From the NCBI RefSeq assembly GCF_030159595.1, contig NZ_BSKJ01000004.1, forward strand, positions 225,747 to 289,746: a stretch of 64,000 nucleotides of DNA. Reading direction: 5' to 3'. Made by a program: the position numbers and the translations under genes. Every line of letters starts with the position of its first letter. Positions within the stretch are counted from its first letter, which is position 1. Positions 40,792-48,573 of the stretch are shown piece after piece. A model generated the notes under the pieces. The model was not told where the DNA came from, did not search any database, and saw only the letters and a list, made by a program, of their open reading frames with translations. Source of the DNA: Pseudomonas putida (GTDB lineage Bacteria; Pseudomonadota; Gammaproteobacteria; Pseudomonadales; Pseudomonadaceae).

Positions 40792-42443
40792 TGGCCGCTA
40801 ACATGACCACGACTCGCATCATGCCCGCAGCCGAGCAGGCGTATGCCTACCCGCTGCTGATCAAGCGCCTGCTGCTGTCGGGCGTGCGCTACCAGCCCAG
40901 CCAGGAAATCGTCTACGCCGACAAGCTGCGCTACACCTACACCGTGTTACTTGAGCGTATCCAGCAACTGGCCAATGTGCTGACCGCAGCCGGGGTCAAA
41001 CCCGGCGATACGGTGGCCTTGCTCGACTGGGACAGCCACCGGGCATTGGAGTGTTTCTTTGCCGTACCGATGCTAGGGGCGGTACTGCATACGGTAAATG
41101 TGCGGTTGTCCAGCGAGCAGATACGCTACACCATGAGCCATGCCGAGGACCGGTGGGTGCTGGTGCATGACGACTTCCTGCCACTGATGCAGCAGCTACA
41201 GGCCGACCTGCCGACAGTCGATGGTTTCATCCGCCTCAGCGATGGCGCTCCCGCCGCGCAGGGGGTGCCTTTGCTGGGCGAGTATGAGGCCATGCTGGCA
41301 GCTGCCGAGCCCCAGTTCGACTTCCCGGACTTCGACGAGCATTCGCTGGCCACGTTGTTCTACACCAGCGGTACCACCGGCAACCCCAAGGGCGTTTACT
41401 TCAGCCACCGGCAACTGGTGCTGCATACCCTGGTCGAGCAGGGCACCCTGGCTGCGTGCGGCGAGGTACCGCTGTTGCGAACTGGTGATGTGTACATGCC
41501 GATCACGCCCATGTTCCATGTGCACGCCTGGGGTGTGCCCTATGTGGCCACGGCGCTGGGCATCAAGCAGGTTTACCCTGGGCGCTACGATCCCAACCGC
41601 CTGGTACGTCTTTATCGCGACGAAGGCGTGACCTTTTCCCATTGCGTGCCCACGGTGTTGCAGATGATGCTCGACAGCGAGCAAGGGCGCTGCACCGACC
41701 TGACCGGCTGGAAGATGCTGCTGGGCGGCAGCGCGCTGACCTTGGGCCTGGCCCAGCGGGCCAGCGAGCGCGGCATCAGCGTGCATTGTGGCTATGGCAT
41801 GTCGGAAAGCTGCCCGCTGCTCAGCATTACCCACCTGAGTGCCGACCTGCTGGCACAGCCCATGGCGCAACAACTGCCACTGCGCATCGATGCCGGTGTG
41901 CCGATTGCGTTGGTGGACCTGCGTATCGTCGACAGTGAGGGTAGGGAGGTGCCACATGATGGCGAAAGCCTGGGCGAAGTGGTGGTGCGCGCGCCGTGGC
42001 TCACCCAGGGCTACCTGCACGAACCGGAGCAAGGCGCTGCGCTGTGGCTGGGGGGCTGGATGCACACCGGTGACCTGGCCTGTATCGATGCAGCGGGCGT
42101 GGTGCGCATCCGCGACCGGATCAAGGATGTGATCAAGACAGGTGGCGAGTGGGTCAGCTCGGTGGCGTTGGAGAACCTCATCAGCCAGCACCCGTCTGTC
42201 ACCTCGGTGGCGGTCATCGGTATTCCTGACCCACAGTGGGGGGAACAACCTTTAGCCCTGGTGGTCTGTTGTGACGGTGTGCAGCTCGACCAGCCGGCAT
42301 TGGCCAGGCACCTGCAGCCGTATGTAGACAGTGGGCACCTGAACAAATGGGCGATACCACGGCAGCTACGTTGTGTGGCCGAGATCCCCAGGACCAGTGT
42401 CGGCAAGATCGACAAGAAGCGAATTCGCCAGGCTGAAATCTAG
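40791..42443 (+). CDS. AMP-dependent fatty-acid/aryl-CoA ligase
   Basis: A 550-residue adenylate-forming enzyme. P-loop FYTSGTTGNPKGVYFSHRQL, the A5-like YGMSESCPLLS, core motif GGWMHTGDLACIDAAG, and the C-terminal IPRTSVGKIDKKRIR with the catalytic lysine are all present. It is closest in pattern to medium/long-chain acyl-CoA ligases, and activates a carboxylic acid to its CoA ester for the dehydrogenase encoded just upstream. ATG 40791 overlaps the preceding stop by 1 nt. A GGGGCGC/GCGCCCC hairpin at 42463-42479 follows and probably closes the operon. Confidence 0.9.
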   Translation: MAANMTTTRIMPAAEQAYAYPLLIKRLLLSGVRYQPSQEIVYADKLRYTYTVLLERIQQLANVLTAAGVKPGDTVALLDWDSHRALECFFAVPMLGAVLHTVNVRLSSEQIRYTMSHAEDRWVLVHDDFLPLMQQLQADLPTVDGFIRLSDGAPAAQGVPLLGEYEAMLAAAEPQFDFPDFDEHSLATLFYTSGTTGNPKGVYFSHRQLVLHTLVEQGTLAACGEVPLLRTGDVYMPITPMFHVHAWGVPYVATALGIKQVYPGRYDPNRLVRLYRDEGVTFSHCVPTVLQMMLDSEQGRCTDLTGWKMLLGGSALTLGLAQRASERGISVHCGYGMSESCPLLSITHLSADLLAQPMAQQLPLRIDAGVPIALVDLRIVDSEGREVPHDGESLGEVVVRAPWLTQGYLHEPEQGAALWLGGWMHTGDLACIDAAGVVRIRDRIKDVIKTGGEWVSSVALENLISQHPSVTSVAVIGIPDPQWGEQPLALVVCCDGVQLDQPALARHLQPYVDSGHLNKWAIPRQLRCVAEIPRTSVGKIDKKRIRQAEI

Positions 42444-42462
42444 ATTTGGCTTGCGATTTCCG

Positions 42463-42479
42463 GGGGCGCAAAGCGCCCC
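42463..42479 (+). terminator. Hairpin at the end of the catabolic operon
   Basis: GGGGCGC-AAA-GCGCCCC, 20 bp after the ligase stop, without a clear T-run. Probable 3' boundary of the long operon. Confidence 0.5.
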
Positions 42480-42605
42480 AAGACCCCGCCAGACAAGGGA
42501 ATGGCGGTTGACCAACGTTCAGCCAGGTAAAGTTAGGTAAAAGCGGCCACGGCATATACAGGGATCAGTATTGTGGTTTGTACGGTCCACTCAAAGATGC
42601 CATTG

Positions 42606-43406
42606 ATGAACACACTTCCGTCGCAGCCAAGCGCTGAACGCGGGGCGTTCTCCAGTTTCGAGGCGTGTCGCAACACCCAGCAGGGCCCCGTGGTGATCCT
42701 TGCCTCCGGCGCTTCTGCCAAGCACTTTCCGCTGGGCGAGTTCGCGCATTTGCCCATCATCGCCATGAACGGCTCGGTCGCCATGACCGCCGAACACGGC
42801 ATCAATCCGTTTTTCTATGTGTGCACTGACAAGAGCTTTTGCCAGCAGCAGCCGGCCTTGTTTGCCACCGCCTTGCGCGACAGCGAACGCCTGGCACTCT
42901 GGCCCGAGCAATATGTCAGTGCCAATGTGCCTGCCAGCACCGAGCGATACACCCTGCACAAGGCCGATACCCCAGGCCTGCTGGACGGTTTGCGTGGCCA
43001 CGGTGACAACTGTGTATGCAACCGTGCCCTGTGGAGCAAGCGCACCCGCTCGATCGCCTTCAGCAAAGACTTGGCATATGGTTTTTTCGACGCCCGCACC
43101 GTGGCCTATGTGGCCCTGCAGCTGGCGTATCACCTGGGCTTTGAAGAGGTGTTGCTGGTAGGGGTGGATCTGGACCAGACGGTGGGGCGCTTCTATGAAA
43201 ACGGGCAGGGCCAGTGTTCGCCGTGCGGGCTCGACCAGCACTGGGACAGCCGCATCCTGCCGTCGCTGACGCTGATGGCGCGGGAGGTGGTGAACGAGCA
43301 TTTTCACGTCTACAACCTGTCGGCAACCTCGCGCATACCCGCCGAGCTGATTCCCAAGGTCAACCTTAACGAAGCGCGGCGGATTGCCGGTTGTGCAATT
43401 ACCTGA
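42606..43406 (+). CDS. DUF115/MptE-like protein, possible LPS-core modification enzyme
   Basis: A roughly 266-residue cytoplasmic protein. The region GPVVILASGASAKHFPLGEF is a Rossmann-like opening, and PIIAMNGSVAMTAEHGINPF, FYVCTDKSF and EEVLLVGVDLDQTVGRFYEN match the DUF115/MptE-like group that includes LPS core proteins such as WaaZ-type transferases. Start choice is uncertain: GTG 42573, ATG 42597 and ATG 42606 are in frame, and only the GTG has a purine-rich AGGGA upstream. It stands alone after the catabolic operon. Envelope glycan role is an inference. Confidence 0.65.
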   Translation: MNTLPSQPSAERGAFSSFEACRNTQQGPVVILASGASAKHFPLGEFAHLPIIAMNGSVAMTAEHGINPFFYVCTDKSFCQQQPALFATALRDSERLALWPEQYVSANVPASTERYTLHKADTPGLLDGLRGHGDNCVCNRALWSKRTRSIAFSKDLAYGFFDARTVAYVALQLAYHLGFEEVLLVGVDLDQTVGRFYENGQGQCSPCGLDQHWDSRILPSLTLMAREVVNEHFHVYNLSATSRIPAELIPKVNLNEARRIAGCAIT

Positions 43407-43416
43407 GCAAGAAAGC

Positions 43417-43446
43417 GGATGCGTACAGGGCTGTGGATGCGTACAG
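43417..43446. repeat. Short direct repeat upstream of the alkyltransferase gene
   Basis: GGATGCGTACAG at 43417-43428 and again at 43435-43446, exactly 18 bp apart, in the 72-bp gap before the methylated-DNA methyltransferase gene. It could be an operator; no regulator is obvious. Confidence 0.4.
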
Positions 43447-43478
43447 TACGCCCATCGCAAACAGGCAGGTAAACGCTT

Positions 43479-43979
43479 ATGTCCAGCGCATTCACCCTCA
43501 TGCAGTCGCCCGTCGGCACCTTGACCCTGGTGGCTCGCGGTGAGTGCCTGGCAGCCGTACTGTGGGAAGAGGAACGGGAAAACCGCGTTCGTCTCGGCGA
43601 CCTGTACCGTGACGACCAGTGCCCGGTGCTGCTGGAAACTGCACGACAGCTTGGTGAGTACTTTGCGGGTAAACGGCAGCGCTTCGAACTGGCGCTGGAT
43701 TTTGCCGGCACCGAGTTCCAGCGCCAGGTATGGGCCGCGTTGCTGGCGATACCCTTCGGTGAAACCCGCAGCTACAGCGACATCGCTCGGCAGATCGGCA
43801 ACCCCAACGCGGTACGGGCGGTAGGCGCTGCAAACGGCCGCAACCCGATCTCGATCATCGCCCCGTGCCACCGCGTGATCGGTGCTTCGGGCAGCCTGAC
43901 CGGTTTTGCCGGAGGCTTGGCGGCCAAGCAATACCTGCTGGCGCTGGAGGGCCGGGAAACCCTGGCGCTGGGCCTGTAA
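43479..43979 (+). CDS. ogt: Methylated-DNA--protein-cysteine methyltransferase
   Basis: A 166-residue suicidal DNA-repair protein that transfers O6-alkyl groups from guanine to its own cysteine. The active-site motif PCHRVIG gives Cys130. The helix-turn-helix RSYSDIARQIGNPNAVRAVG and FQRQVWAALLAIPFGET are canonical. Length fits the Ogt class without the Ada N-terminal domain. Two copies of a 12-bp repeat lie just upstream. Confidence 0.93.
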   Translation: MSSAFTLMQSPVGTLTLVARGECLAAVLWEEERENRVRLGDLYRDDQCPVLLETARQLGEYFAGKRQRFELALDFAGTEFQRQVWAALLAIPFGETRSYSDIARQIGNPNAVRAVGAANGRNPISIIAPCHRVIGASGSLTGFAGGLAAKQYLLALEGRETLALGL

Positions 43980-43983
43980 GGCG

Positions 43984-44226
43984 TCAGCTGAACCCGCTGG
44001 CGACCAGGCAGGCCAGTGCGGTCACTACCGACCCGGCGATCAGGGTGTAGCGTCGGTGGGCCCGCCGTGCATGGGGCCTGACCTCGCGCAGGTACTCGCC
44101 GGGTGTCGGTGCATCTGGCCGATGGCGCAACCCTTCGGCCACATCGGCAAGCTGGCCCTGGATCAGCAGGCCGACCAGGTAGTAAGTGCAGCCGTAACTC
44201 AGTAACACCAGCAAAACGTAGATCAT
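43984..44226 (-). CDS. Small two-helix membrane protein
   Basis: An 80-residue protein with an N-terminal helix (MIYVLLVLLSYGCTYYLVGL), a basic cytoplasmic loop with HARRAHRRY, and a C-terminal helix (TLIAGSVVTALACLVASGF). Its ATG overlaps the stop of the nitrilase-family gene (ATGA), so it is translated with it. Function unknown. Confidence 0.65.
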   Translation of the reverse strand: MIYVLLVLLSYGCTYYLVGLLIQGQLADVAEGLRHRPDAPTPGEYLREVRPHARRAHRRYTLIAGSVVTALACLVASGFS

Positions 44227-44966
44227 GCCGGAGGTGGGTCCAAGGGCAGCGCCATTGCGCTGGCATTGGCAGTGTCCAGCAAGATCAGCCCTTCGCTGCG
44301 GTCATCCAGGCTGGCCAGCAGGCGCCCTTGGCTGTCCCACGCTGCCGAACCGCCGGCACCGATGAAGGTGTCGGCCGGCCCCACGCAGTTGGCCATCAGC
44401 ACCGGCATGCCCAGTTCACGCGCCACTTCCGGGTAATGCACATAGCCTTCGCGGATGCCCTTGGCCGTTTTCGCCACGCTGACCAGATAAAGGTCGGCAC
44501 CGCGCTCGCGTGCGGCGGCCGCGTGCGCCATGAACATCGATTCGTAGCAGATCGCCGGTGCCACTCGGTGTTCGCCGACTGGCAGCAGCAATGCCTGGTC
44601 GCCTGGGGTGAAGTAAGGCAGCTCGTCCTCATGCAGGCGCCGTTTGGCATAGGCCTGGCGCGGTGCCCCAGGGCTGAAGATTGGCATGCCGATGCGTATG
44701 CCGTCGGGCGTTGGCAGTGGCAGGCCCACGGCAACGGTGATACCCAGGCGGTCACAGGCTGCCTGTAGAGGATTCAGCCGCGTGGAAGTGACGGGCAGGG
44801 CAGCCTGGCGTGCCAGGCTGGGTTCATAGCCGGTCAGCGACAGCTCGGGGAACACCACCAGTTCGGCGCCAAGGGCCACAGCCTGCTCGATGCAGGCCAG
44901 GTGGCGCTGGAGGTTTCCTGCCAAATCGCCTTTGAGCGACGCCAGTTGTACGGCGCACAATTTCAT
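44223..44966 (-). CDS. Carbon-nitrogen hydrolase (nitrilase superfamily)
   Basis: A 247-residue amidase-like enzyme with the Glu-Lys-Cys triad at Glu41 (FPELSLTGYE), Lys108 (YAKRRLHEDE) and Cys140 (AICYESMF). Substrate unknown; candidates include omega-amides, N-carbamoyl compounds and deaminated glutathione. The region before the start is striking: its Shine-Dalgarno (GAAGGG) lies in one arm of a 22-bp inverted repeat that begins right after the stop of the upstream DUF3016 gene, so read-through mRNA would hide it. Confidence 0.87.
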   Translation of the reverse strand: MKLCAVQLASLKGDLAGNLQRHLACIEQAVALGAELVVFPELSLTGYEPSLARQAALPVTSTRLNPLQAACDRLGITVAVGLPLPTPDGIRIGMPIFSPGAPRQAYAKRRLHEDELPYFTPGDQALLLPVGEHRVAPAICYESMFMAHAAAARERGADLYLVSVAKTAKGIREGYVHYPEVARELGMPVLMANCVGPADTFIGAGGSAAWDSQGRLLASLDDRSEGLILLDTANASAMALPLDPPPA

Positions 44967-44967
44967 G

Positions 44968-45041
44968 AAAACCCTTCCCTGGTACAGGTTGAAGGACCGA
45001 GCATACTACCGGCGCCAACACCTGTACCAGTGAAGGGTTTT
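44968..45041 (-). promoter_or_regulatory. 22-bp inverted repeat: terminator or RBS-sequestering hairpin
   Basis: Arms 44968-44989 and 45020-45041 are complementary except at one position (AAAACCCTTC.CTGGTACAGGT against ACCTGTACCAG.GAAGGGTTTT) with a 30-nt loop. On the minus strand it runs from the DUF3016 stop to 1 base before the nitrilase ATG and contains its GAAGGG Shine-Dalgarno, followed by TTTT. It may be a terminator, a translational insulator, or both. Confidence 0.75.
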
Positions 45042-45557
45042 TCAGGTTGCCGGGTGCGCGGCGAAGCGCTGGCGAAACCAGTCGTTGAGCATGGCTTTCT
45101 CGGCATACAGGCGGTCGCTGCTGCTGGCGACCCGACCCGGGCGGCTGAGGTACATCTTGTCGCTGACCCGCTCTTGCACTTGCTGGGCGGGTTTGCCCGG
45201 CTGACTGAGGGTGTAGGTCAGGTCGATCGTCGGCCAGGTGATCTCGCGCATGAAGCGCACATCGTAGGCCTGGCTGTGCCAGGGCTCGAAGCGCCCGGCC
45301 AGGTCGATATCGCGGATGTCGATGACCAGTTGCTGGCCCGGTTGCAGGTAACGCTGTCCGAGCTTCTGCAAATACTGGGTAAGGGTTTTCATCACATAGT
45401 CATCGGCGCCACGCTCATAACCGTGGCTGTCCAGGCTGGCATCGCGGAATTTTTCCGGGTGGTCGAAACGCACCTCGACCTGCGCGGCCGGGGCACCTTG
45501 TGCCATGCTGTCCAGTGACAGCGCCATGAGCACGGCACACACGAGGGCGGTACGCAT
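45042..45557 (-). CDS. DUF3016 family exported protein
   Basis: A 171-residue protein with signal peptide MRTALVCAVLMALSLDSMAQ then GAPA. The mature part reads VEVRFDHPEKFRDASLDSHG, LVIDIRDIDLAGRFEP and a Trp-rich DUF3016 core, probably periplasmic. Function of the family is unknown. ATG 45557 gives the signal peptide and has GGAGG upstream; the longer frame from 45605 is rejected for lack of homology. Confidence 0.78.
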   Translation of the reverse strand: MRTALVCAVLMALSLDSMAQGAPAAQVEVRFDHPEKFRDASLDSHGYERGADDYVMKTLTQYLQKLGQRYLQPGQQLVIDIRDIDLAGRFEPWHSQAYDVRFMREITWPTIDLTYTLSQPGKPAQQVQERVSDKMYLSRPGRVASSSDRLYAEKAMLNDWFRQRFAAHPAT

Positions 45558-45631
45558 GATGCACCTCCGGGGTAGAGTGGGGTGCTTCCATTTTACGCCT
45601 GCCATGGCGCCACCAGCAGAGGAAGATTGTA

Positions 45632-46357
45632 ATGGGACGGTTTCGGCGGTTGCTCGCCAATATCCGGGGGCGGGACCTGGCCGTGGGGGATATCCATGGT
45701 CACTTCCAACGCCTGGAGAAATGCCTGGAAACGGTGGGGTTCGACCCGGCCGTGGACCGCCTGTTCAGCGTAGGTGACCTGGTCGACCGAGGGCCGCACA
45801 GCGAGGCCGCATTGGAATGGCTTGCGCGGCCATGGTTTCACGCGGTGCAAGGCAACCATGAGGCGCTGGCAATCACCCGCGTGCGAGGGGGGCGGCTTGA
45901 CCTCGACATGTACCGTGCCGCCGGGGGCGAGTGGTTTCTTGAGCTGCCACGGGTTGAGCAATTACGTTTCGTGGAGCGTTTCGAGCAGTTGCCGATTGCG
46001 ATAGAAGTGGAAAGTGCGGATGGCCTGGTTGGCCTGCTGCATGCCGACAGCCCATTTGCCGATTGGGCTGTATTACGGACCTGGCTGGAACTGGATGACG
46101 ATCCCAAAGTGCGGGAAGTGTGCCAGTGGTCGCGCCGGCGGCTGAAGGAAGGCAATACCGAACCGGTGCAGGGCCTGCGTGCCTTGCTGGTGGGCCACAC
46201 GCCGGTGCTGGAGGCCAAGCAGCTCGGCAATGTCTGGCACCTGGACACGGGGGGCTGGGCCAGTGGCCATTTCACCTTGATGGACATGCGGACGCTGAAG
46301 TTGGTCAGCCCCGCGCCAGATGCAGCATCAACACTGCCGCCAACAGCACCAGCATGA
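45632..46357 (+). CDS. Metallophosphoesterase, PrpA/PrpB-like serine/threonine phosphatase
   Basis: A 241-residue PPP-family phosphatase with the metal-binding motifs GDIHGH (19-24), GDLVDRG (48-54) and GNHE (74-77), and the later His in HADSPFADW and GHTPV. It resembles bacterial PrpA/PrpB and lambda phosphatase, and probably dephosphorylates Ser/Thr/Tyr residues or small phosphoesters using Mn2+. AGAGGAAG ribosome-binding site upstream. Its last 53 bp overlap the convergent LysE gene. Confidence 0.87.
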   Translation: MGRFRRLLANIRGRDLAVGDIHGHFQRLEKCLETVGFDPAVDRLFSVGDLVDRGPHSEAALEWLARPWFHAVQGNHEALAITRVRGGRLDLDMYRAAGGEWFLELPRVEQLRFVERFEQLPIAIEVESADGLVGLLHADSPFADWAVLRTWLELDDDPKVREVCQWSRRRLKEGNTEPVQGLRALLVGHTPVLEAKQLGNVWHLDTGGWASGHFTLMDMRTLKLVSPAPDAASTLPPTAPA

Positions 46358-46919
46358 CCCCCGATGCCCGCTCCAGGCACGGCAGGCTGCGGGCGAAACG
46401 CCTTAGCACCCGCTGGTTGCCGATGGCCACTGCGACCAGCAAGTCCCACAGCAGCACGATGCTGAACATCCACAGGGCGTAGGCTGCTTTCCAGCTGTCG
46501 CTGGCACTGGCGACCATGCTGGCCAGGCTGGCGTAGAACAGCGCGTTCTTGGGGTTGAGGATGCCAGACACGAACCCCATGCCTAATCCCCGCCACCAAC
46601 CTTGTCCAGCCTGCTTGCCAGCGACCGCACCCAGCGGGTTTTGCCCGGCATGGCGCAGGAACAGCACGCCGATGTACAGCAGGTAGCTGGCACCCGCCAG
46701 TTGCAGGGTGGTGAACAGCAAGCTGCCCTCCTGCAGCACCGACAGACCGGTGAACGCCATGGCGATGAACGCGCCATTGGCCAGGGCGATGCCCAGGCAG
46801 GCACCGCTGGCGATGCGCCAACCGCTGCTGATCGAGGTGCGCGCAACCAGGAAGAAATCCGGGCCGGGTGAGAGCAGGGCGAGGAAGTGGGCGAGGGCAA
46901 TGATCAGGAACTGTTGCAT
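46305..46919 (-). CDS. LysE family amino-acid/metabolite exporter
   Basis: A 204-residue inner-membrane protein with about six helices. LALLSPGPDFFLVARTSISS is the LysE/RhtB signature and GILNPKNALFYASL the second conserved motif. I use ATG 46919, the family start. It lies 90 bp downstream of an AraC-type gene on the same strand; a second LysE-type gene lies divergently on the other side of that regulator. Confidence 0.87.
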   Translation of the reverse strand: MQQFLIIALAHFLALLSPGPDFFLVARTSISSGWRIASGACLGIALANGAFIAMAFTGLSVLQEGSLLFTTLQLAGASYLLYIGVLFLRHAGQNPLGAVAGKQAGQGWWRGLGMGFVSGILNPKNALFYASLASMVASASDSWKAAYALWMFSIVLLWDLLVAVAIGNQRVLRRFARSLPCLERASGVMLVLLAAVLMLHLARG

Positions 46920-47008
46920 GGGGAAGGCTGCTCTGCGAAAAAAAACGCAGTCTGCTGCCGGGCCTGTCAGGCGTATTGAACAATATTGCAAACCCGGTCG
47001 GCGGGCCT

Positions 47009-47818
47009 TCAACGCCCTCGGTACTGCCCAGGCGTCACCCCCACATGGGCCTTGAACACCCGCTGGAAGTGGCTCTGATCGGCAAACCCGAGCTGGTAGG
47101 CCACCTCCGCCAGCGCCGCCCCTTCACCCAACAGCTGCCGCCCGCGATTGATTCGGGCATTGAGCAAGTAGGCATGCGGTGTGAACCCGGTAGCCGCACG
47201 AAACGCACGGATCAGCTGGTAGCGCCCAAGCCCTGCCTGACGTGCCAGTGCTTCCAGGCTCAAGTGCGACGGGTCTTGGCCCTCGATGCGCCTGAGCAAC
47301 CCGCCAAGTGCGTTTGCCTCAAGGGCGGGGGCAGCGGATAGCGTCGGCTGTGTTGAGACGTCCAGATCCCCCAGAAAGGCAATCAGCGCTGCCTCCTTCT
47401 CACCGTTGCTGGCACGGGAAAACAACAGGCCGTTCAATTCGCAGAACTGACGATACACCTGCGGTTCCCGGCAGATACGCGCCGGTTCGCCAGCCCCGGC
47501 GCCGCTCAGCCCCGACTCCAGACGCAACTGCGTCAGCCACTCGGCATCCACATGCAGCATCTGGTAGCTCCAGGCCTGCCCGGGCGCGGGATTGCAGGCA
47601 TGTACGCGGTGGGCCGGGACAAACACCAGCGTGCCGGGCGTCAGGCGTTCCTGCCCGTCGGCAGCCCCGGTGAAATGGCTGTTGCCAGCATCCACCGCAC
47701 CGATGGAAAACGTGGGGTGACTGTGGGCCTTGTAGCAGGCCCGGCTATGGCAGGCGCGGCGGCTTTCCACATGCGCAAGTGCCGGGTTGCGCCATAGCGC
47801 GGCGTGGGAACGGGGCAT
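47009..47818 (-). CDS. AraC family transcriptional regulator (cupin type)
   Basis: A 269-residue regulator with an N-terminal AraC-ligand cupin-like domain (SHPTFSIGAVDAGNSHFTGA, LTPGTLVFVPAHRVHACNPA) and C-terminal HTH (LSLEALARQAGLGRYQLIRA; AEVAYQLGFADQSHFQRVFK). ATG 47818 fits the family, with GAGGAT upstream. It sits between two LysE-type exporters, one on each side, and most likely activates one or both in response to the exported compound. Confidence 0.87.
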   Translation of the reverse strand: MPRSHAALWRNPALAHVESRRACHSRACYKAHSHPTFSIGAVDAGNSHFTGAADGQERLTPGTLVFVPAHRVHACNPAPGQAWSYQMLHVDAEWLTQLRLESGLSGAGAGEPARICREPQVYRQFCELNGLLFSRASNGEKEAALIAFLGDLDVSTQPTLSAAPALEANALGGLLRRIEGQDPSHLSLEALARQAGLGRYQLIRAFRAATGFTPHAYLLNARINRGRQLLGEGAALAEVAYQLGFADQSHFQRVFKAHVGVTPGQYRGR

Positions 47819-47949
47819 CACAGGATCCTCGGTTTCGCCAGCAGGGTAACAGCTGCCGCGCACCCGTACAGTTTTTATCGCTGGCTGTAACTTGACCGCA
47901 AAGCCCGGCACCCGCCGAAATAGACACCTGTTGCCAAAGGAAAACAAGA

Positions 47950-48573
47950 ATGGACCTTTCAAGCCTGCTGCTCTTCATCCCTGCCTGCTTCGCCCTGAAC
48001 ATGGCGCCGGGGCCAAACAACCTGCTGTCGCTGCACAACGCCAGCCGTTACGGGTTGCGCACCGCCTGCGTGGCGGGGGGCGGGCGCATCCTGGCCTTCA
48101 GCGGCATGATCGCCCTGGCGGCCATGGGCCTGGCGGTGGTGCTGCACACCAGCGAATACCTGTTCCTGACCATCAAGGTGGTGGGCGCGGCCTACCTGTT
48201 CTACATCGCCTGGCAACTGTGGCGCGCACCGGTGGGCGAGGCCGTGGTGGCAACGGATCACCCGCGTGGTACCTGGCGCCTGGCGCGTCAGGAGTTCTGG
48301 GTGGCGGCCGGCAACCCAAAGGCCATCCTGATTTTCACCGCCTTCCTGCCGCAGTTTGTTTCGGTCGGCAGCGCCACTCCGGTGAGCGAGCAGTTCCTGT
48401 GGCTGGGCGTGCTGTTCCTGCTGCTGGAATGGGCAGCCATTGCCATTTACTCAGGCTTGGGCGCCTACATGCAGCGCTGGTTCAGCCAACCCGGCCCACG
48501 CCGTCTGTTCAACCGGGTCAGCGCTTCCCTGCTGGGCTGCGCTGGCGTCGGCTTGCTGGCTGCGCGTCGCTAG
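47950..48573 (+). CDS. LysE family translocator
   Basis: A 207-residue RhtB/LysE exporter with the signature NMAPGPNNLLSLHNASRYGL and EFWVAAGNPKAILIFTAFLP. AAAGGAAAA precedes the ATG. Divergent from the AraC-type regulator with a 131-bp shared promoter gap, so regulation by it is likely. Its stop overlaps the end of the convergent autotransporter gene by 4 bp. Confidence 0.88.
   Translation: MDLSSLLLFIPACFALNMAPGPNNLLSLHNASRYGLRTACVAGGGRILAFSGMIALAAMGLAVVLHTSEYLFLTIKVVGAAYLFYIAWQLWRAPVGEAVVATDHPRGTWRLARQEFWVAAGNPKAILIFTAFLPQFVSVGSATPVSEQFLWLGVLFLLLEWAAIAIYSGLGAYMQRWFSQPGPRRLFNRVSASLLGCAGVGLLAARR

Noticed and set aside
42591..43931. A 446-codon minus-strand frame over the DUF115-like and ogt genes
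   Set aside because: It is opposite two real genes, and its translation is low-complexity without domains.
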